A stretch of 64,000 nucleotides of DNA from Acidobacteriota bacterium (lineage in GTDB: Bacteria; Acidobacteriota; Thermoanaerobaculia; Multivoradales; JBCCEF01). A program made the translations under genes and the position numbers. The DNA lies in NCBI GenBank assembly GCA_039030395.1, contig JBCCEF010000010.1:62001-126000 (forward strand), written 5' to 3'. Each line of letters opens with the position of its first letter. The first letter of the stretch is position 1. Positions 7,442 to 16,019 of the stretch are shown here, piece by piece. Below the pieces are notes generated by a model, which worked only from the letters and a program-made list of their open reading frames with translations, was not told where the DNA came from and did not search any database.

Positions 7442-10400
7442 CTAGCGGTAGCGCACCCGGAAGAGTGCGCTGTAGAGCAGGGGGACGACGAAGAGGGTCA
7501 GGGCCGTCGCGAAGGCCAGGCCGAAGATGATCGTCACAGCCATCGGCTGGAACATCGCCGTACCGCCCCACCACAAAGGCAGCAATCCGAGGACGGTCGT
7601 TGCGGTGGTCAGCAGAATGGGGCGCAGTCGCTGCTGGCAGGCATCGATCACCGCTTGACTCGGCGCCTTGCCGAGTTCCGTTTGCTCGATCTTGATGCGA
7701 TCCAACAGCACGATGGCGTTGTTGATGATGATGCCGGACAGCGCGATCAATCCCAGAAGCGTGAAGAAGCCAAAGCTCGATCGAGCGACCAGAAGACCGA
7801 AGGTCACTCCGATCAAGCCCAGCGGAATGGTGGTGAGGATGATCAGTGGCCGACGAAGGGAATTGAACTGCCCAACCAACAACAGCAGGATCGCCATGCC
7901 GGCGAGGGGTAGTTTGGCGGCGATCGAAGCGTTGGCTTCGTCGGAGGATTCCGACTCGCCGCCTTCCTCATAGCGAAATTCGTCCGGCCAACCGGTACTC
8001 GCTTCGGCGAGCCAAGGGGAGAGTTCGGCGTTGACTTCGGAGGCGGTGACCTGCGGGTCGAGGGTGACCTTGAGGACCATGGTGCGCTCGCGATCGCGAC
8101 GCTCGATAATGCCGGGCTCGAAGGCAAGGCGGACATCGGCGACCTGTTTCAGCGGCACTGTGGTGCCGGCGGCCTGAGAGTAGACGCTCAGACCGTCGAT
8201 CTTGCCGATGTCCTGACGGTCGGCGGCGACGGAGCGCAGGGTCACCGGGATCAGTTTGTCTCCTTCTCGATACTCGGTCATGTCGATTCCCGCCAGACTG
8301 GCATTCAGGGAGTAGGCCACGTCTTCACTGGTGACCCCGGCTGAGCGAGCACGCTCTTGGTCTACTTCCACCACCAGTTTCTTGGTTTTGAGGCCCCAGG
8401 TGTTCTTGACCGAACGAACGGCGGGAATCCGGTACAGCCGGTCGGTGACTTCTGCCGCAACGGAGTAGAGTGAATCGAGGTCGGGCCCGGAGATGCGAAT
8501 CTGAATCGGGTAGCCCACCGGCGGACCGTTCTCGAGGCGGGCGATCTGCGTTTGGAGGTCCGGGTGCTGTTGCCGAATATACCTCTGGAGGCCGGCGATG
8601 ATCTCGTCGACGTCTTTCCCGTCAGCGGTCTTGCCGATCAAGAAAGTGTTCGCCGGGTTGGCGTTGGGTGGATCGAGCGCCAGGGTAAACCGTGGACCTC
8701 CTTCGCCGATGAAGGTGAGCCAATGGGTCAGTCGGGAGTCGCCGTCGGCTGCTCGATGGAAGGTGCTGTCGAGGTATTGATCGATGTCGGCCATCACTTG
8801 CTGGCTGGTTTCGATCGATGTCCCCAAAGGCATCTCCAGTTTGCCTGAAAACACCGGATCCTCGGAGGGTGCAATGAACACCTGGGGGACCCACCGAAAG
8901 CTGAAAATGGCCAGGGCGAAGGCTGCCACCACCACCAAACCGCTGAGCAACGGGAAGCGCAGGGCGCGCAACAACAGGTTGCGATAGAGGCGATACCAGC
9001 GACCGTCGAAGACCTCCTCGCTGGCCGTCTCGCCGGATTTCTTCTTGACCCTGAGGGCGACGGTGGTCAGCAGCGGAATAAAGGTCATGGCCAAGAGCCA
9101 CGAGATGAGCAAGGTGATGGTGACGACGTAGAAAATGTCGGCGGTGTACTCTCCGACCGCCGATTCCGCCAGCCCGATGGGCGTGAAGGCGGCGGCGGTG
9201 GTGAGCGAGGAAATCAGCAGCGGGGTGATCAGCTCGCGCCCGGACTCGACGGCGGCGGGAATGGCCGCCATCCCTCGCTCTCGTTTGACCAGTACCGACT
9301 CGACCATCACGATGGCGTTGTCGACCAGGAGGCCCAAAGCGATGATCAAGGCGGCCAAGGAGATTTGGTTGATGGTGATGCCGAACAACTGCATCACATA
9401 GAAGGTGATGATCATGGCGCTGGGGATGAGCGTCGCCACGACCATGCCGGTGCGAAAGCCGAGAGTGAAGATCATCACCAAGATGACGATGCCGATGGCC
9501 TGCAGCAGGCTGGAGAGGAAGTCATTGATATTGGCCTCGACCAACTCCGACTGAAACCAGACCTTTTCGATTTCGACTCCCCACGGATAGCGGTTTTGAA
9601 TCCGCGGGATCTCGCGGTCGAGGATGTCTCCGAGTTTGCGGATGTCGCCGCCTTCGCGCATGGAAATGGCAATGGCCAGGGCCGCTTTGCCGTTGATCCG
9701 CGTCACGCTCGACGGTGGATCCACCGTATCTCGGTACACCTGGGCGATGTCTTCGAGGTACACCATGCTGCCGGAAGGTAGCTGTAGCACCGTCCGCCGA
9801 AGGTCCTCGACGGATTCGAAATTGCCCGTCGGTTCGAGCACAATGCGCTCCCGGCCGCTCGTTACATTGCCTCCGGAGGACAAAATGTTGACGCTCGCCA
9901 AGGAAGCCGAGAGCTGCTGCGGAGAGAGGCCGATTTCGCGTAGTCGGGCGTGGTTGTACTCGACGAAAACGACCTCTTGTTGAGTGCCGTGGAGGGTGAC
10001 CTTGGCGACTTCCGAGATTTTGAGGAGCTGATCGCGGATCTCGTCGGCGATGTCCTCGAGTTCGGCGTAGTCGTAGCCCTCGCCGCTCAAGGTGTAGACG
10101 CTGCCGAAGACGTCACCGAATTCGTCGTTGACAAAGGGGCCGTCGACGGACTGGGGAAGATCTCCCTGAACGTCTTCGATCTTGCGCCGCAGATCATCGA
10201 AGATCGGGCGCATGTTCTTGTAGCTCTCGAGGAAGTTGACGCTGACGATGGAAATGCCGGTTCGCGACTCGGAGGTGATGAAATCGACCTCCGGCATCTC
10301 CTGCGCTTTCTTCTCGATCTTGTCTGTGACCAACTGTTCGACCCGTTCCGGGCTGGCGCCGGGAAAGCGGGTGGTGACGACCGCTGTGCGAACGATGAAC

Positions 10401-10516
10401 CCCGGATCCTGGGCTTTGGGGAGGGCGACGTAGGCGAGTATTCCGGAGAGGAGAAGAACGCCCACCAGCACCAACGTGATGCGATTTCGGCGGATGGCTA
10501 CTTCGGTCAAAGACAC
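7442..10516 (-). CDS. RND-family efflux pump permease (AcrB/MexB type)
   Basis: A 1024-residue inner-membrane proton-driven efflux pump of normal family length. It has an N-terminal helix (MSLTEVAIRRNRITLVLVG), two large periplasmic loops, and a TM4-like segment LGLLVDNAIVMVE that carries the first of the two proton-relay acids of AcrB (D) but Asn at the second. The second half repeats the fold (NNAIVLLDRI), as expected from the internal duplication of RND proteins. Translation starts at GTG 10516, 4 nt after the adaptor stop codon. Last gene of a leftward tolC-adaptor-pump operon; the substrate cannot be read from sequence. The HAE1 class is more likely than heavy-metal CusA because no methionine relay is seen. 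Confidence 0.92.
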   Translation of the reverse strand: MSLTEVAIRRNRITLVLVGVLLLSGILAYVALPKAQDPGFIVRTAVVTTRFPGASPERVEQLVTDKIEKKAQEMPEVDFITSESRTGISIVSVNFLESYKNMRPIFDDLRRKIEDVQGDLPQSVDGPFVNDEFGDVFGSVYTLSGEGYDYAELEDIADEIRDQLLKISEVAKVTLHGTQQEVVFVEYNHARLREIGLSPQQLSASLASVNILSSGGNVTSGRERIVLEPTGNFESVEDLRRTVLQLPSGSMVYLEDIAQVYRDTVDPPSSVTRINGKAALAIAISMREGGDIRKLGDILDREIPRIQNRYPWGVEIEKVWFQSELVEANINDFLSSLLQAIGIVILVMIFTLGFRTGMVVATLIPSAMIITFYVMQLFGITINQISLAALIIALGLLVDNAIVMVESVLVKRERGMAAIPAAVESGRELITPLLISSLTTAAAFTPIGLAESAVGEYTADIFYVVTITLLISWLLAMTFIPLLTTVALRVKKKSGETASEEVFDGRWYRLYRNLLLRALRFPLLSGLVVVAAFALAIFSFRWVPQVFIAPSEDPVFSGKLEMPLGTSIETSQQVMADIDQYLDSTFHRAADGDSRLTHWLTFIGEGGPRFTLALDPPNANPANTFLIGKTADGKDVDEIIAGLQRYIRQQHPDLQTQIARLENGPPVGYPIQIRISGPDLDSLYSVAAEVTDRLYRIPAVRSVKNTWGLKTKKLVVEVDQERARSAGVTSEDVAYSLNASLAGIDMTEYREGDKLIPVTLRSVAADRQDIGKIDGLSVYSQAAGTTVPLKQVADVRLAFEPGIIERRDRERTMVLKVTLDPQVTASEVNAELSPWLAEASTGWPDEFRYEEGGESESSDEANASIAAKLPLAGMAILLLLVGQFNSLRRPLIILTTIPLGLIGVTFGLLVARSSFGFFTLLGLIALSGIIINNAIVLLDRIKIEQTELGKAPSQAVIDACQQRLRPILLTTATTVLGLLPLWWGGTAMFQPMAVTIIFGLAFATALTLFVVPLLYSALFRVRYR

Positions 10517-10520
10517 TGCT

Positions 10521-11624
10521 TCATCCCTTCCTGGATTCTTCGAGAAGGACTCGCAGGCCGTCCCGAATCAACGAGGTTCCCGCCGTGATGACCCGATCTC
10601 CAACCGACAGTCCGGCCGTGATCTCGGCTCCGTCCTCGGTGAGATCTCCGACCGTGACGACCCGTTGGGTCACGATCCCCTCGCCGGGTTCGTCGGCCGC
10701 TTCAGCGAGGTAGACGTAGGTCGTGCCGCCGCTCTCCACCAAAGCCGACAGGGGGATCAAGAACCGTCCGTCGGAGGAACCGGCGGCCAGCTCGAAGCGG
10801 ACCTCCGCCGCCAGGCCGGCGCGCAGTTCCGGGTGATCCCCTTCGAGGGTCACGGTGGCCGGAAAGGTCGAACCCTGGCGGGCGCTGATGCCAACTTCCG
10901 TCAGCCGTCCGGGAAACACCTCATCGGGTCGGGCGTCGAAGCGAACCTGGGCGGTCATCCCTGTCTCGAGATCTGCAACCAGACTTTCGGGGATCGAGAG
11001 GCTGACTTCGAGCCCTTCGCCGCAGTTGACCGTTGCGACCGTTCCACCGGTCGACACGTTCTCGTTGACCTCCACATCGATGGACGCCACCGAACAGTCC
11101 GTCGAGGCCGCTAGACGGGTGTAGGAGACATTCAGGCGTGCCAGTTCCAAGGCCTTTTGGGAAGCTCGCACTTGCGCTTCGGCCGACTCCGCAGAGGCAC
11201 GAGCGCTGTCGAGGTCGGTACGCGAAGCGTTGTTGTCGGCGTAGAGGTCCTTGGTGCGCGCATAGGTCGCTGCGGCATTGCGTTCGGAGGCGACGGCCTG
11301 GGCGAGGCTGGCTTGGGACTGTTCGGCCTGTAGTTCGTAGGAGAACGGGTCGAGGCGGGCGACCAGGTCTCCGCGGCGGAGCTTCTGTCCCACCTCGATG
11401 GGCAAAGCCACGACGGTGCCGCCGACTTTGAAACTGAGACGAGAGGTTTGGACGGCCCGCGATGTGCCTGTGAAGGTTCGCGTGCGACGGCCATCGGCAG
11501 ACTGGACGGTCCATGTCCGAACGCTGCGGAGTGCCTCCTCGGTCGATGGCTCTGCCGGGCCGCAGCCGTTGAGCAGTCCGAAGGCCAGCAGAAGGATGGC
11601 AAGGGGTCGGAAAGGCTCAGTCAT
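10521..11624 (-). CDS. RND efflux periplasmic adaptor (membrane fusion lipoprotein)
   Basis: A 367-residue HlyD/MexA-type adaptor that bridges the pump and the TolC channel. The N terminus has a lipoprotein signal with lipobox LLNGC (Cys about residue 21), so it should be lipid-anchored in the inner membrane facing the periplasm. It shows the split lipoyl motif (GTVVALPIEVGQKLRRGDLV), an alpha-hairpin rich in Ala/Gln/Glu, the returning lipoyl half and a beta-barrel segment (TEVGISARQGSTFPATVTLEG). AAGGAG precedes the ATG at good spacing. Its start overlaps the tolC stop by 8 nt and the pump begins 4 nt after its stop. Confidence 0.92.
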   Translation of the reverse strand: MTEPFRPLAILLLAFGLLNGCGPAEPSTEEALRSVRTWTVQSADGRRTRTFTGTSRAVQTSRLSFKVGGTVVALPIEVGQKLRRGDLVARLDPFSYELQAEQSQASLAQAVASERNAAATYARTKDLYADNNASRTDLDSARASAESAEAQVRASQKALELARLNVSYTRLAASTDCSVASIDVEVNENVSTGGTVATVNCGEGLEVSLSIPESLVADLETGMTAQVRFDARPDEVFPGRLTEVGISARQGSTFPATVTLEGDHPELRAGLAAEVRFELAAGSSDGRFLIPLSALVESGGTTYVYLAEAADEPGEGIVTQRVVTVGDLTEDGAEITAGLSVGDRVITAGTSLIRDGLRVLLEESRKG

Positions 11625-13953
11625 CGGTCGATTCTCCTTGGGTCAAGCTCTGCTTGAGGTCTTCCAGGGACGTGGCTCGTTCTTCGGCGTCGAGAAAAAA
11701 GTCGAAGCGCCCGACGGCCCGCTGTACGTTCATCAGGTCGATCAGAAAGTTGTACACCGTGCTGGCCTCTGCCAGTTCGGCTCGCAGGGAGGCATCCTGG
11801 GCGTCCAGAAGGTCGAGAATTCCGGTGGCTCCCTCGCGGTAGGAAGCGGTCACCAATTCCAGGTTCTGGCGCGAGGCCTCCGCGGCTTGTTCGGCCAAGG
11901 GTAGGTTGTTGTAGGAGGCGTTAGCGAGGTGAAGGGTCGAACGGATCGACTGCTCGAGCTGTACCCGGATGGCCTGGCGACGCAGCTTCAGGGCCTCGAG
12001 TTCCAGCTCCGACTGGAGTCGCCGGCTCTTGCGGGCGCCGCCGCTGAACAGCGGCAGGGAAGCCGTAACCCCGATCGACCAGTCGCTCTCCCCGGCCAAA
12101 TCGATGGGGCCCTCACGGCTTTCTTCGAGAGTCTCGGTGGCCTGCCCCTGGAGCGTGACTTCCGGCGAGTAGTAGGCCCGTCGATCCGCCAGAAGCTGCC
12201 TCTCGAGGGAAGCGATGGTGGCGTCGAGGGAATCCAGCTCCGGGGCGCGTTCCAGGCCCTCCGCGATCAGTTGCTCGGCGAAGGCCTGGAAGGAGCCCGG
12301 GTTGTCGATCAAGTCGCCTAGCTCATTGTCCGGATCGAGAAACTCCGGATCACGTAGGGTCGAAGGCGTGATCGGTCGGCGCTCCGTCAGCGGTCGGTTG
12401 AGCACGCGGTTCAGGTTCTCATAGGAGCGGTCTCGCTCGGCGAAAGCGTCGATGGCCGCCTGCCGAGCTGCCGCCAATTCGCTTTCCCAGCGCAAGACGT
12501 CCGAGCGGTTCGAAGCCCCGATGCGAACTCGATCTTGGGCGAGGTCGAGGTTGGCTCGGATCAACTCCAGGTTGTTCCGCTGGACTTGCCACTGGGTTTC
12601 GGTGAGTTGGAGGGTAAGGAAGGCCACCGTCGCCTCCTGGATCGTGTCGAGGCGGAAGGCTTCCAGATCGTAGCGCTGACTCTCGAAGGATCGCTCCTGG
12701 ATCTCGACTCCTGCCCGTGCCGATTCCGACCAGAGGATCTGGCGGATCGAGAGGGCGGCCTTCAGGTCGCGCTCGGCCAGGGCTCCGGAGGAGACCGAGG
12801 AGCTGCCGTCGTTGAACTGATTGCCCTGGAGACTGGAGGAGATCTGAGGACGCAGGTTGGCTCGAGCTTGTTCGGTGATTTGCTTTGTCGCTGCCGTTCG
12901 GAAACTGTCGGCGAGATAGGCGAGGTTGCTCTTCACCGCCTCCCGAGCCACGTCGCCCAGGGACCAGGGCTCTCCCCTCGTCGGGGTTTCGGCGTTGATC
13001 AATTCCGCTTCGATCAGCACCGAGTAGCGGGGCCACAGATCGAGGGCCCGGGCGGTCTCCATGTTGAGAAAGATCCGGCGCTTCTCCTGGAAGGCGACGG
13101 GTAGCCGGGAGGCGTCCTCGCCGAGCAGCGCCGCCTGAATCTGAAGGGCGGTTTTGCGGGCGATCCGCTGCCAGTCGGAACGGCGCGTATCGGCCATCAG
13201 CAAGCCGTTCTCCACCATGTCGTCGCCATCGAAGGTGAAGCTGGGGAGCCGACGCTCGATCAGGCCTTCCACGAGCCGCTCGATGGCCCCGGGGCTCAAC
13301 CGATCCGCGCCACCGATCATCACCGCATCGACAGTGGCCGGGAGATCCGTCAACAAATCCCCTTCCGGGTCGGTGAAGGGCAGCAAGACGACCTCGACCC
13401 CAGCGTATTCTGCGATTCGGGTGGCTTCGAGGGCAATGTCATCCACGGCCTCGAGAATGAACCCATCTACCAACATGCCGAGGGTGTCGAAATCCGCTAC
13501 GCGCTGGAAGGCTTCTAGATCGACGGAAAAATCGGTGCTGTCGCTCAGGTAGGCGAGGTTGGTCTTGCCGGAGCTAGCGCCGTCTCGCGGCAAGCCGAGG
13601 AGGCGAGCATCGAACACCACCGGTAGAAACGTCGGCTTGGCGTAGCTCGGGCGTTTTCCGAGAATCTGGTTAGCGAGCAAGCCGGTTACGAGAACGACGT
13701 TGACTCGCTCGTCGGCGTAGGCTCTTTCGAGGGCGTTGTGAATACCGTCGGCCGTCCAGTCCCCGCCGAATTCAAGGAACTGCATCTCGAACTCTCCCTT
13801 TGTAAGGGCGAGCAGCTCTTGGCGGAAGATCTCATCCGTTCGAGAGTCCCGGGGGGGTGGGCCATCGCCCAGGAGGGCGACTCCGATGGGTTGGCAAAGA
13901 GCAGGGCAGGTCGTGAGAACGGCGAGAATCCAGAGAAGGACAGTTCGTGGCAA
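11617..13953 (-). CDS. TolC-family outer-membrane channel fused to an ABC substrate-binding-like domain
   Basis: A 778-residue exported protein, nearly twice normal TolC length. After the signal peptide, residues about 25-330 resemble the ABC_sub_bind periplasmic fold (IGVALLGDGPPP..., VNVVLVTGLLANQI, and the typical end IFLNMETARALDLWPRYSV). Residues about 350-778 form the TolC/OEP part: two long alpha-hairpins (EATVAFLTLQLTETQWQVQ; RVRIGASNRSDVLRWESEL; ASYREGATGILDLLDAQDASL). Start is TTG at 13953 with GAGGAG upstream; no better start gives a signal peptide. First gene of the efflux operon. The fused domain may sense or collect the exported ligand; that is inference. Both parts lie in one uninterrupted frame. 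Confidence 0.88.
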   Translation of the reverse strand: MPRTVLLWILAVLTTCPALCQPIGVALLGDGPPPRDSRTDEIFRQELLALTKGEFEMQFLEFGGDWTADGIHNALERAYADERVNVVLVTGLLANQILGKRPSYAKPTFLPVVFDARLLGLPRDGASSGKTNLAYLSDSTDFSVDLEAFQRVADFDTLGMLVDGFILEAVDDIALEATRIAEYAGVEVVLLPFTDPEGDLLTDLPATVDAVMIGGADRLSPGAIERLVEGLIERRLPSFTFDGDDMVENGLLMADTRRSDWQRIARKTALQIQAALLGEDASRLPVAFQEKRRIFLNMETARALDLWPRYSVLIEAELINAETPTRGEPWSLGDVAREAVKSNLAYLADSFRTAATKQITEQARANLRPQISSSLQGNQFNDGSSSVSSGALAERDLKAALSIRQILWSESARAGVEIQERSFESQRYDLEAFRLDTIQEATVAFLTLQLTETQWQVQRNNLELIRANLDLAQDRVRIGASNRSDVLRWESELAAARQAAIDAFAERDRSYENLNRVLNRPLTERRPITPSTLRDPEFLDPDNELGDLIDNPGSFQAFAEQLIAEGLERAPELDSLDATIASLERQLLADRRAYYSPEVTLQGQATETLEESREGPIDLAGESDWSIGVTASLPLFSGGARKSRRLQSELELEALKLRRQAIRVQLEQSIRSTLHLANASYNNLPLAEQAAEASRQNLELVTASYREGATGILDLLDAQDASLRAELAEASTVYNFLIDLMNVQRAVGRFDFFLDAEERATSLEDLKQSLTQGESTDD

Positions 13954-14037
13954 AGGGGGGCTCCTCTTTCGGTTTCGGAGGCGGGTTTTCGACCGAGATC
14001 CTACTCTAGATCGACGGTGTCCGCCGCCGGTTCTCGG

Positions 14038-15732
14038 CTAGGGATCACGGCGAATACCGAGGGCTTTCATCCGCCGGTAGAGGGTGGAAACCGCCAGGTC
14101 CAGCGCCGCTGCCGCTTCGGTCACGCTGGCGTCGGTCCGGAAGAGGGCGGCGGAGATGGCGTTCCGCTCGGCGCTTTCGAGGACTTCCTTGAGGGATCCC
14201 GCCGGCGCTTCGGTCGCGCTCGCGGCCAACCGCCGGCTCAGGGCCTGGGTTCCTAGTAGTTCTCCATCGCTCAGAAAAAGCGCCGCCCGGGCAATCTCCG
14301 TGCGGAGTTGACGGATGTTGCCCGGCCAACGGAAGGCTTCCAACCGGTCCAGCGCCGCCCGTGAGATACCCGCTGGGCGAATGCCCAAGGCCTCGGCCTC
14401 CGCGGCGAGGAAGGTGATCGCCAGGTTGGCGATGTCCACCCGGCGCTCCCGCAGCGGCGGTACGGTGACTTCCCAGCCGGCGATGCGGTGGTAGAGATCG
14501 CTCCGGAAGCTGCCCGCGGCGAGCATCTCTTCCAGTGGCTGATGGGTGGCGGCCAGGATCCGCGCCTCCGCCGGGCGCGGTTCGCGGCCGCCGAGGCGGT
14601 ACACCTCACCCTCTTGCAGAACTCGCAGGATCTTCGCCTGGGTGGCCGGCGCCATATCGCCGATCTCGTCCAAGAAGAGGGTGCCGCCGTGGGCCGCTTC
14701 GAACTTTCCTGGCCGGGCATCCACTCCGGTGGCGACGCCCCGTTCGATGCCGAACAGTTCCGACTCCAACAAATCGTCCGGCAGGGCGGCGCAGTTGAGG
14801 GTGACGAGCGGTCCGGCGAGGCCGGAGGCCTCGTGGACATAGCGTGCCAGGACCTCTTTGCCGGTGCCCGATTCCCCCCGAATCAGCACTCCGATCTTGC
14901 CCGGTGCCACCCGCGCAGCCTGGGCATAGATCTCCTGCACTCGGCGGTCGAGGCTGGCCGGTGGCGGCAGTGGGGGAGGTTGGCTGCGGGGCGACGCGGT
15001 CCTGCTCAGTCCCCGCTGGTCTCGGGAGCCCGACAGGGCGAGCAGGCTGGCGGCGCATTCCACCACCCCCTGGCAGGCCCGCGCGACGCCCGACTGGAAA
15101 AAGGTCACCGCCACCCGGACGTCCTGCCGATCTGCCGCGATCTCCAGAGTGTCTGCGCGGGGCGAGGTCGCCTCGCGGCGCCCTTCGAACAACAGGCCCG
15201 CGGTTTTTTCTTCGATGCGGACGGCGAGGCAGGAGAGGGAGCGAAACAAGGCGGCTCCCAACGCCTGGGCTGCTCCGAGGCGGTCCAGGCCTCCGGCCAT
15301 TCGCTCGAGCAAGGGAGGGATCTCTCCGACCAAGAAACCCTGGGCCGGAGCCAGCGCGGCGGTGCTCTGGTGGGTGCCCTCTCGGGTAGGCCGCGATCCG
15401 ACTTCCGAGGCTAGTCGAACGCCGGCTTCGAGATCCCCATCCGGCGCTTCCTCCAAGCGCACTTCAACACTTCCCAACTGCAAGACCTGGCCGGCCTTCA
15501 GAGCGGTCGGGGCCCGCAACTTCGAACCCCCGACGCGGCTTCCATTGCTGGAACCAAGATCCTCGGCTGCGACGGAACCGTCCCGCTGGGTCAATCGCAG
15601 GTGCCGGCGCGACACGCTCGGATGGGAAATCTGAATATCGCAGCCCGGTCCGGAGCCCACTACGGTGGTCTCGGCGGCCAGCGGCCGGCGTAGAGGTCGC
15701 CCTTCGAGATCGATGGAGAGGATCCAGGCCAT
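14038..15732 (-). CDS. FHA-domain sigma54-type transcriptional activator with degenerate GAFTGA loop
   Basis: A 564-residue regulator. An N-terminal FHA domain (about 1-95; SRRH at 41-44 and SSNG at 61-64 form the phosphothreonine-binding loops) is followed by a GAF-like central region (about 135-235). The AAA+ sigma54-interaction domain has Walker A GESGTGKE at 286-293, Walker B TLFLDEIGD at 351-359 and arginine residues in SFRSDLYHRI. A Fis-type helix-turn-helix ends the protein (LAVSTLYRRMKALGI). The sigma54-contacting GAFTGA loop is replaced by GVATGV (332-337). FHA domains bind phosphothreonine, so a Ser/Thr kinase, possibly the one encoded at 19183-22530, is a likely input. It diverges from a secreted-protein gene with a sigma54-like promoter, its probable target. 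Confidence 0.92.
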   Translation of the reverse strand: MAWILSIDLEGRPLRRPLAAETTVVGSGPGCDIQISHPSVSRRHLRLTQRDGSVAAEDLGSSNGSRVGGSKLRAPTALKAGQVLQLGSVEVRLEEAPDGDLEAGVRLASEVGSRPTREGTHQSTAALAPAQGFLVGEIPPLLERMAGGLDRLGAAQALGAALFRSLSCLAVRIEEKTAGLLFEGRREATSPRADTLEIAADRQDVRVAVTFFQSGVARACQGVVECAASLLALSGSRDQRGLSRTASPRSQPPPLPPPASLDRRVQEIYAQAARVAPGKIGVLIRGESGTGKEVLARYVHEASGLAGPLVTLNCAALPDDLLESELFGIERGVATGVDARPGKFEAAHGGTLFLDEIGDMAPATQAKILRVLQEGEVYRLGGREPRPAEARILAATHQPLEEMLAAGSFRSDLYHRIAGWEVTVPPLRERRVDIANLAITFLAAEAEALGIRPAGISRAALDRLEAFRWPGNIRQLRTEIARAALFLSDGELLGTQALSRRLAASATEAPAGSLKEVLESAERNAISAALFRTDASVTEAAAALDLAVSTLYRRMKALGIRRDP

Positions 15733-15754
15733 CGTAGGAAACCTATCAGTTCGC

Positions 15755-15791
15755 TCTCACCGGTGAGAAAACGATCGTCTCGAAAATGAGA
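15755..15791. promoter_or_regulatory. Two TCTC-N6-GAGA dyads, candidate enhancer sites for the FHA-sigma54 activator
   Basis: TCTC-ACCGGT-GAGA (15755-15768, a perfect 14-bp palindrome) and TCTC-GAAAAT-GAGA (15778-15791) share the same half-sites and spacer length; their centres are 23 bp apart, about two helical turns. They lie about 145-180 bp upstream of the -24/-12 element, the usual enhancer distance, and just upstream of the activator gene's own start, which would also allow autoregulation. Confidence 0.6.
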
Positions 15792-15933
15792 ATGCGTCGT
15801 CCCTTCGGCTGCCGATGGGATGAAAACACAGTGCTCGAGGACTACGACAAGATTCATGTAAATGAAATCAATACAGTGGCTTGCGGGATATGAGCGAGGG
15901 CCCTTCCCGACGCCTCCACAAGGTGCCAGGGAC

Positions 15934-15951
15934 TTGGTAGCGACCTTGCTT
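15934..15951 (+). promoter_or_regulatory. Sigma54-like -24/-12 promoter
   Basis: TTGGTA-N6-TTGCTT has GG at 15936-15937 and GC at 15948-15949 separated by exactly 10 nt, as sigma54 (RpoN) requires, and matches the full TTGCTT -12 element. It lies about 70 nt before the ATG of the secreted 1069-aa protein, next to a divergent sigma54-type activator gene. Confidence 0.65.
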
Positions 15952-16019
15952 TTGGGGGTAGGTGATGCGGCGAAGAGGCCGCCCCTAACATCCACGATAT
16001 CTCCAAGAGAGGTGAGTCC

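Noticed and set aside
9290-9330. Asp-Asn instead of Asp-Asp in the RND proton relay as a possible novelty
   Set aside because: Asp-Asn pairs are common in many non-enteric RND pumps; not unusual by itself.
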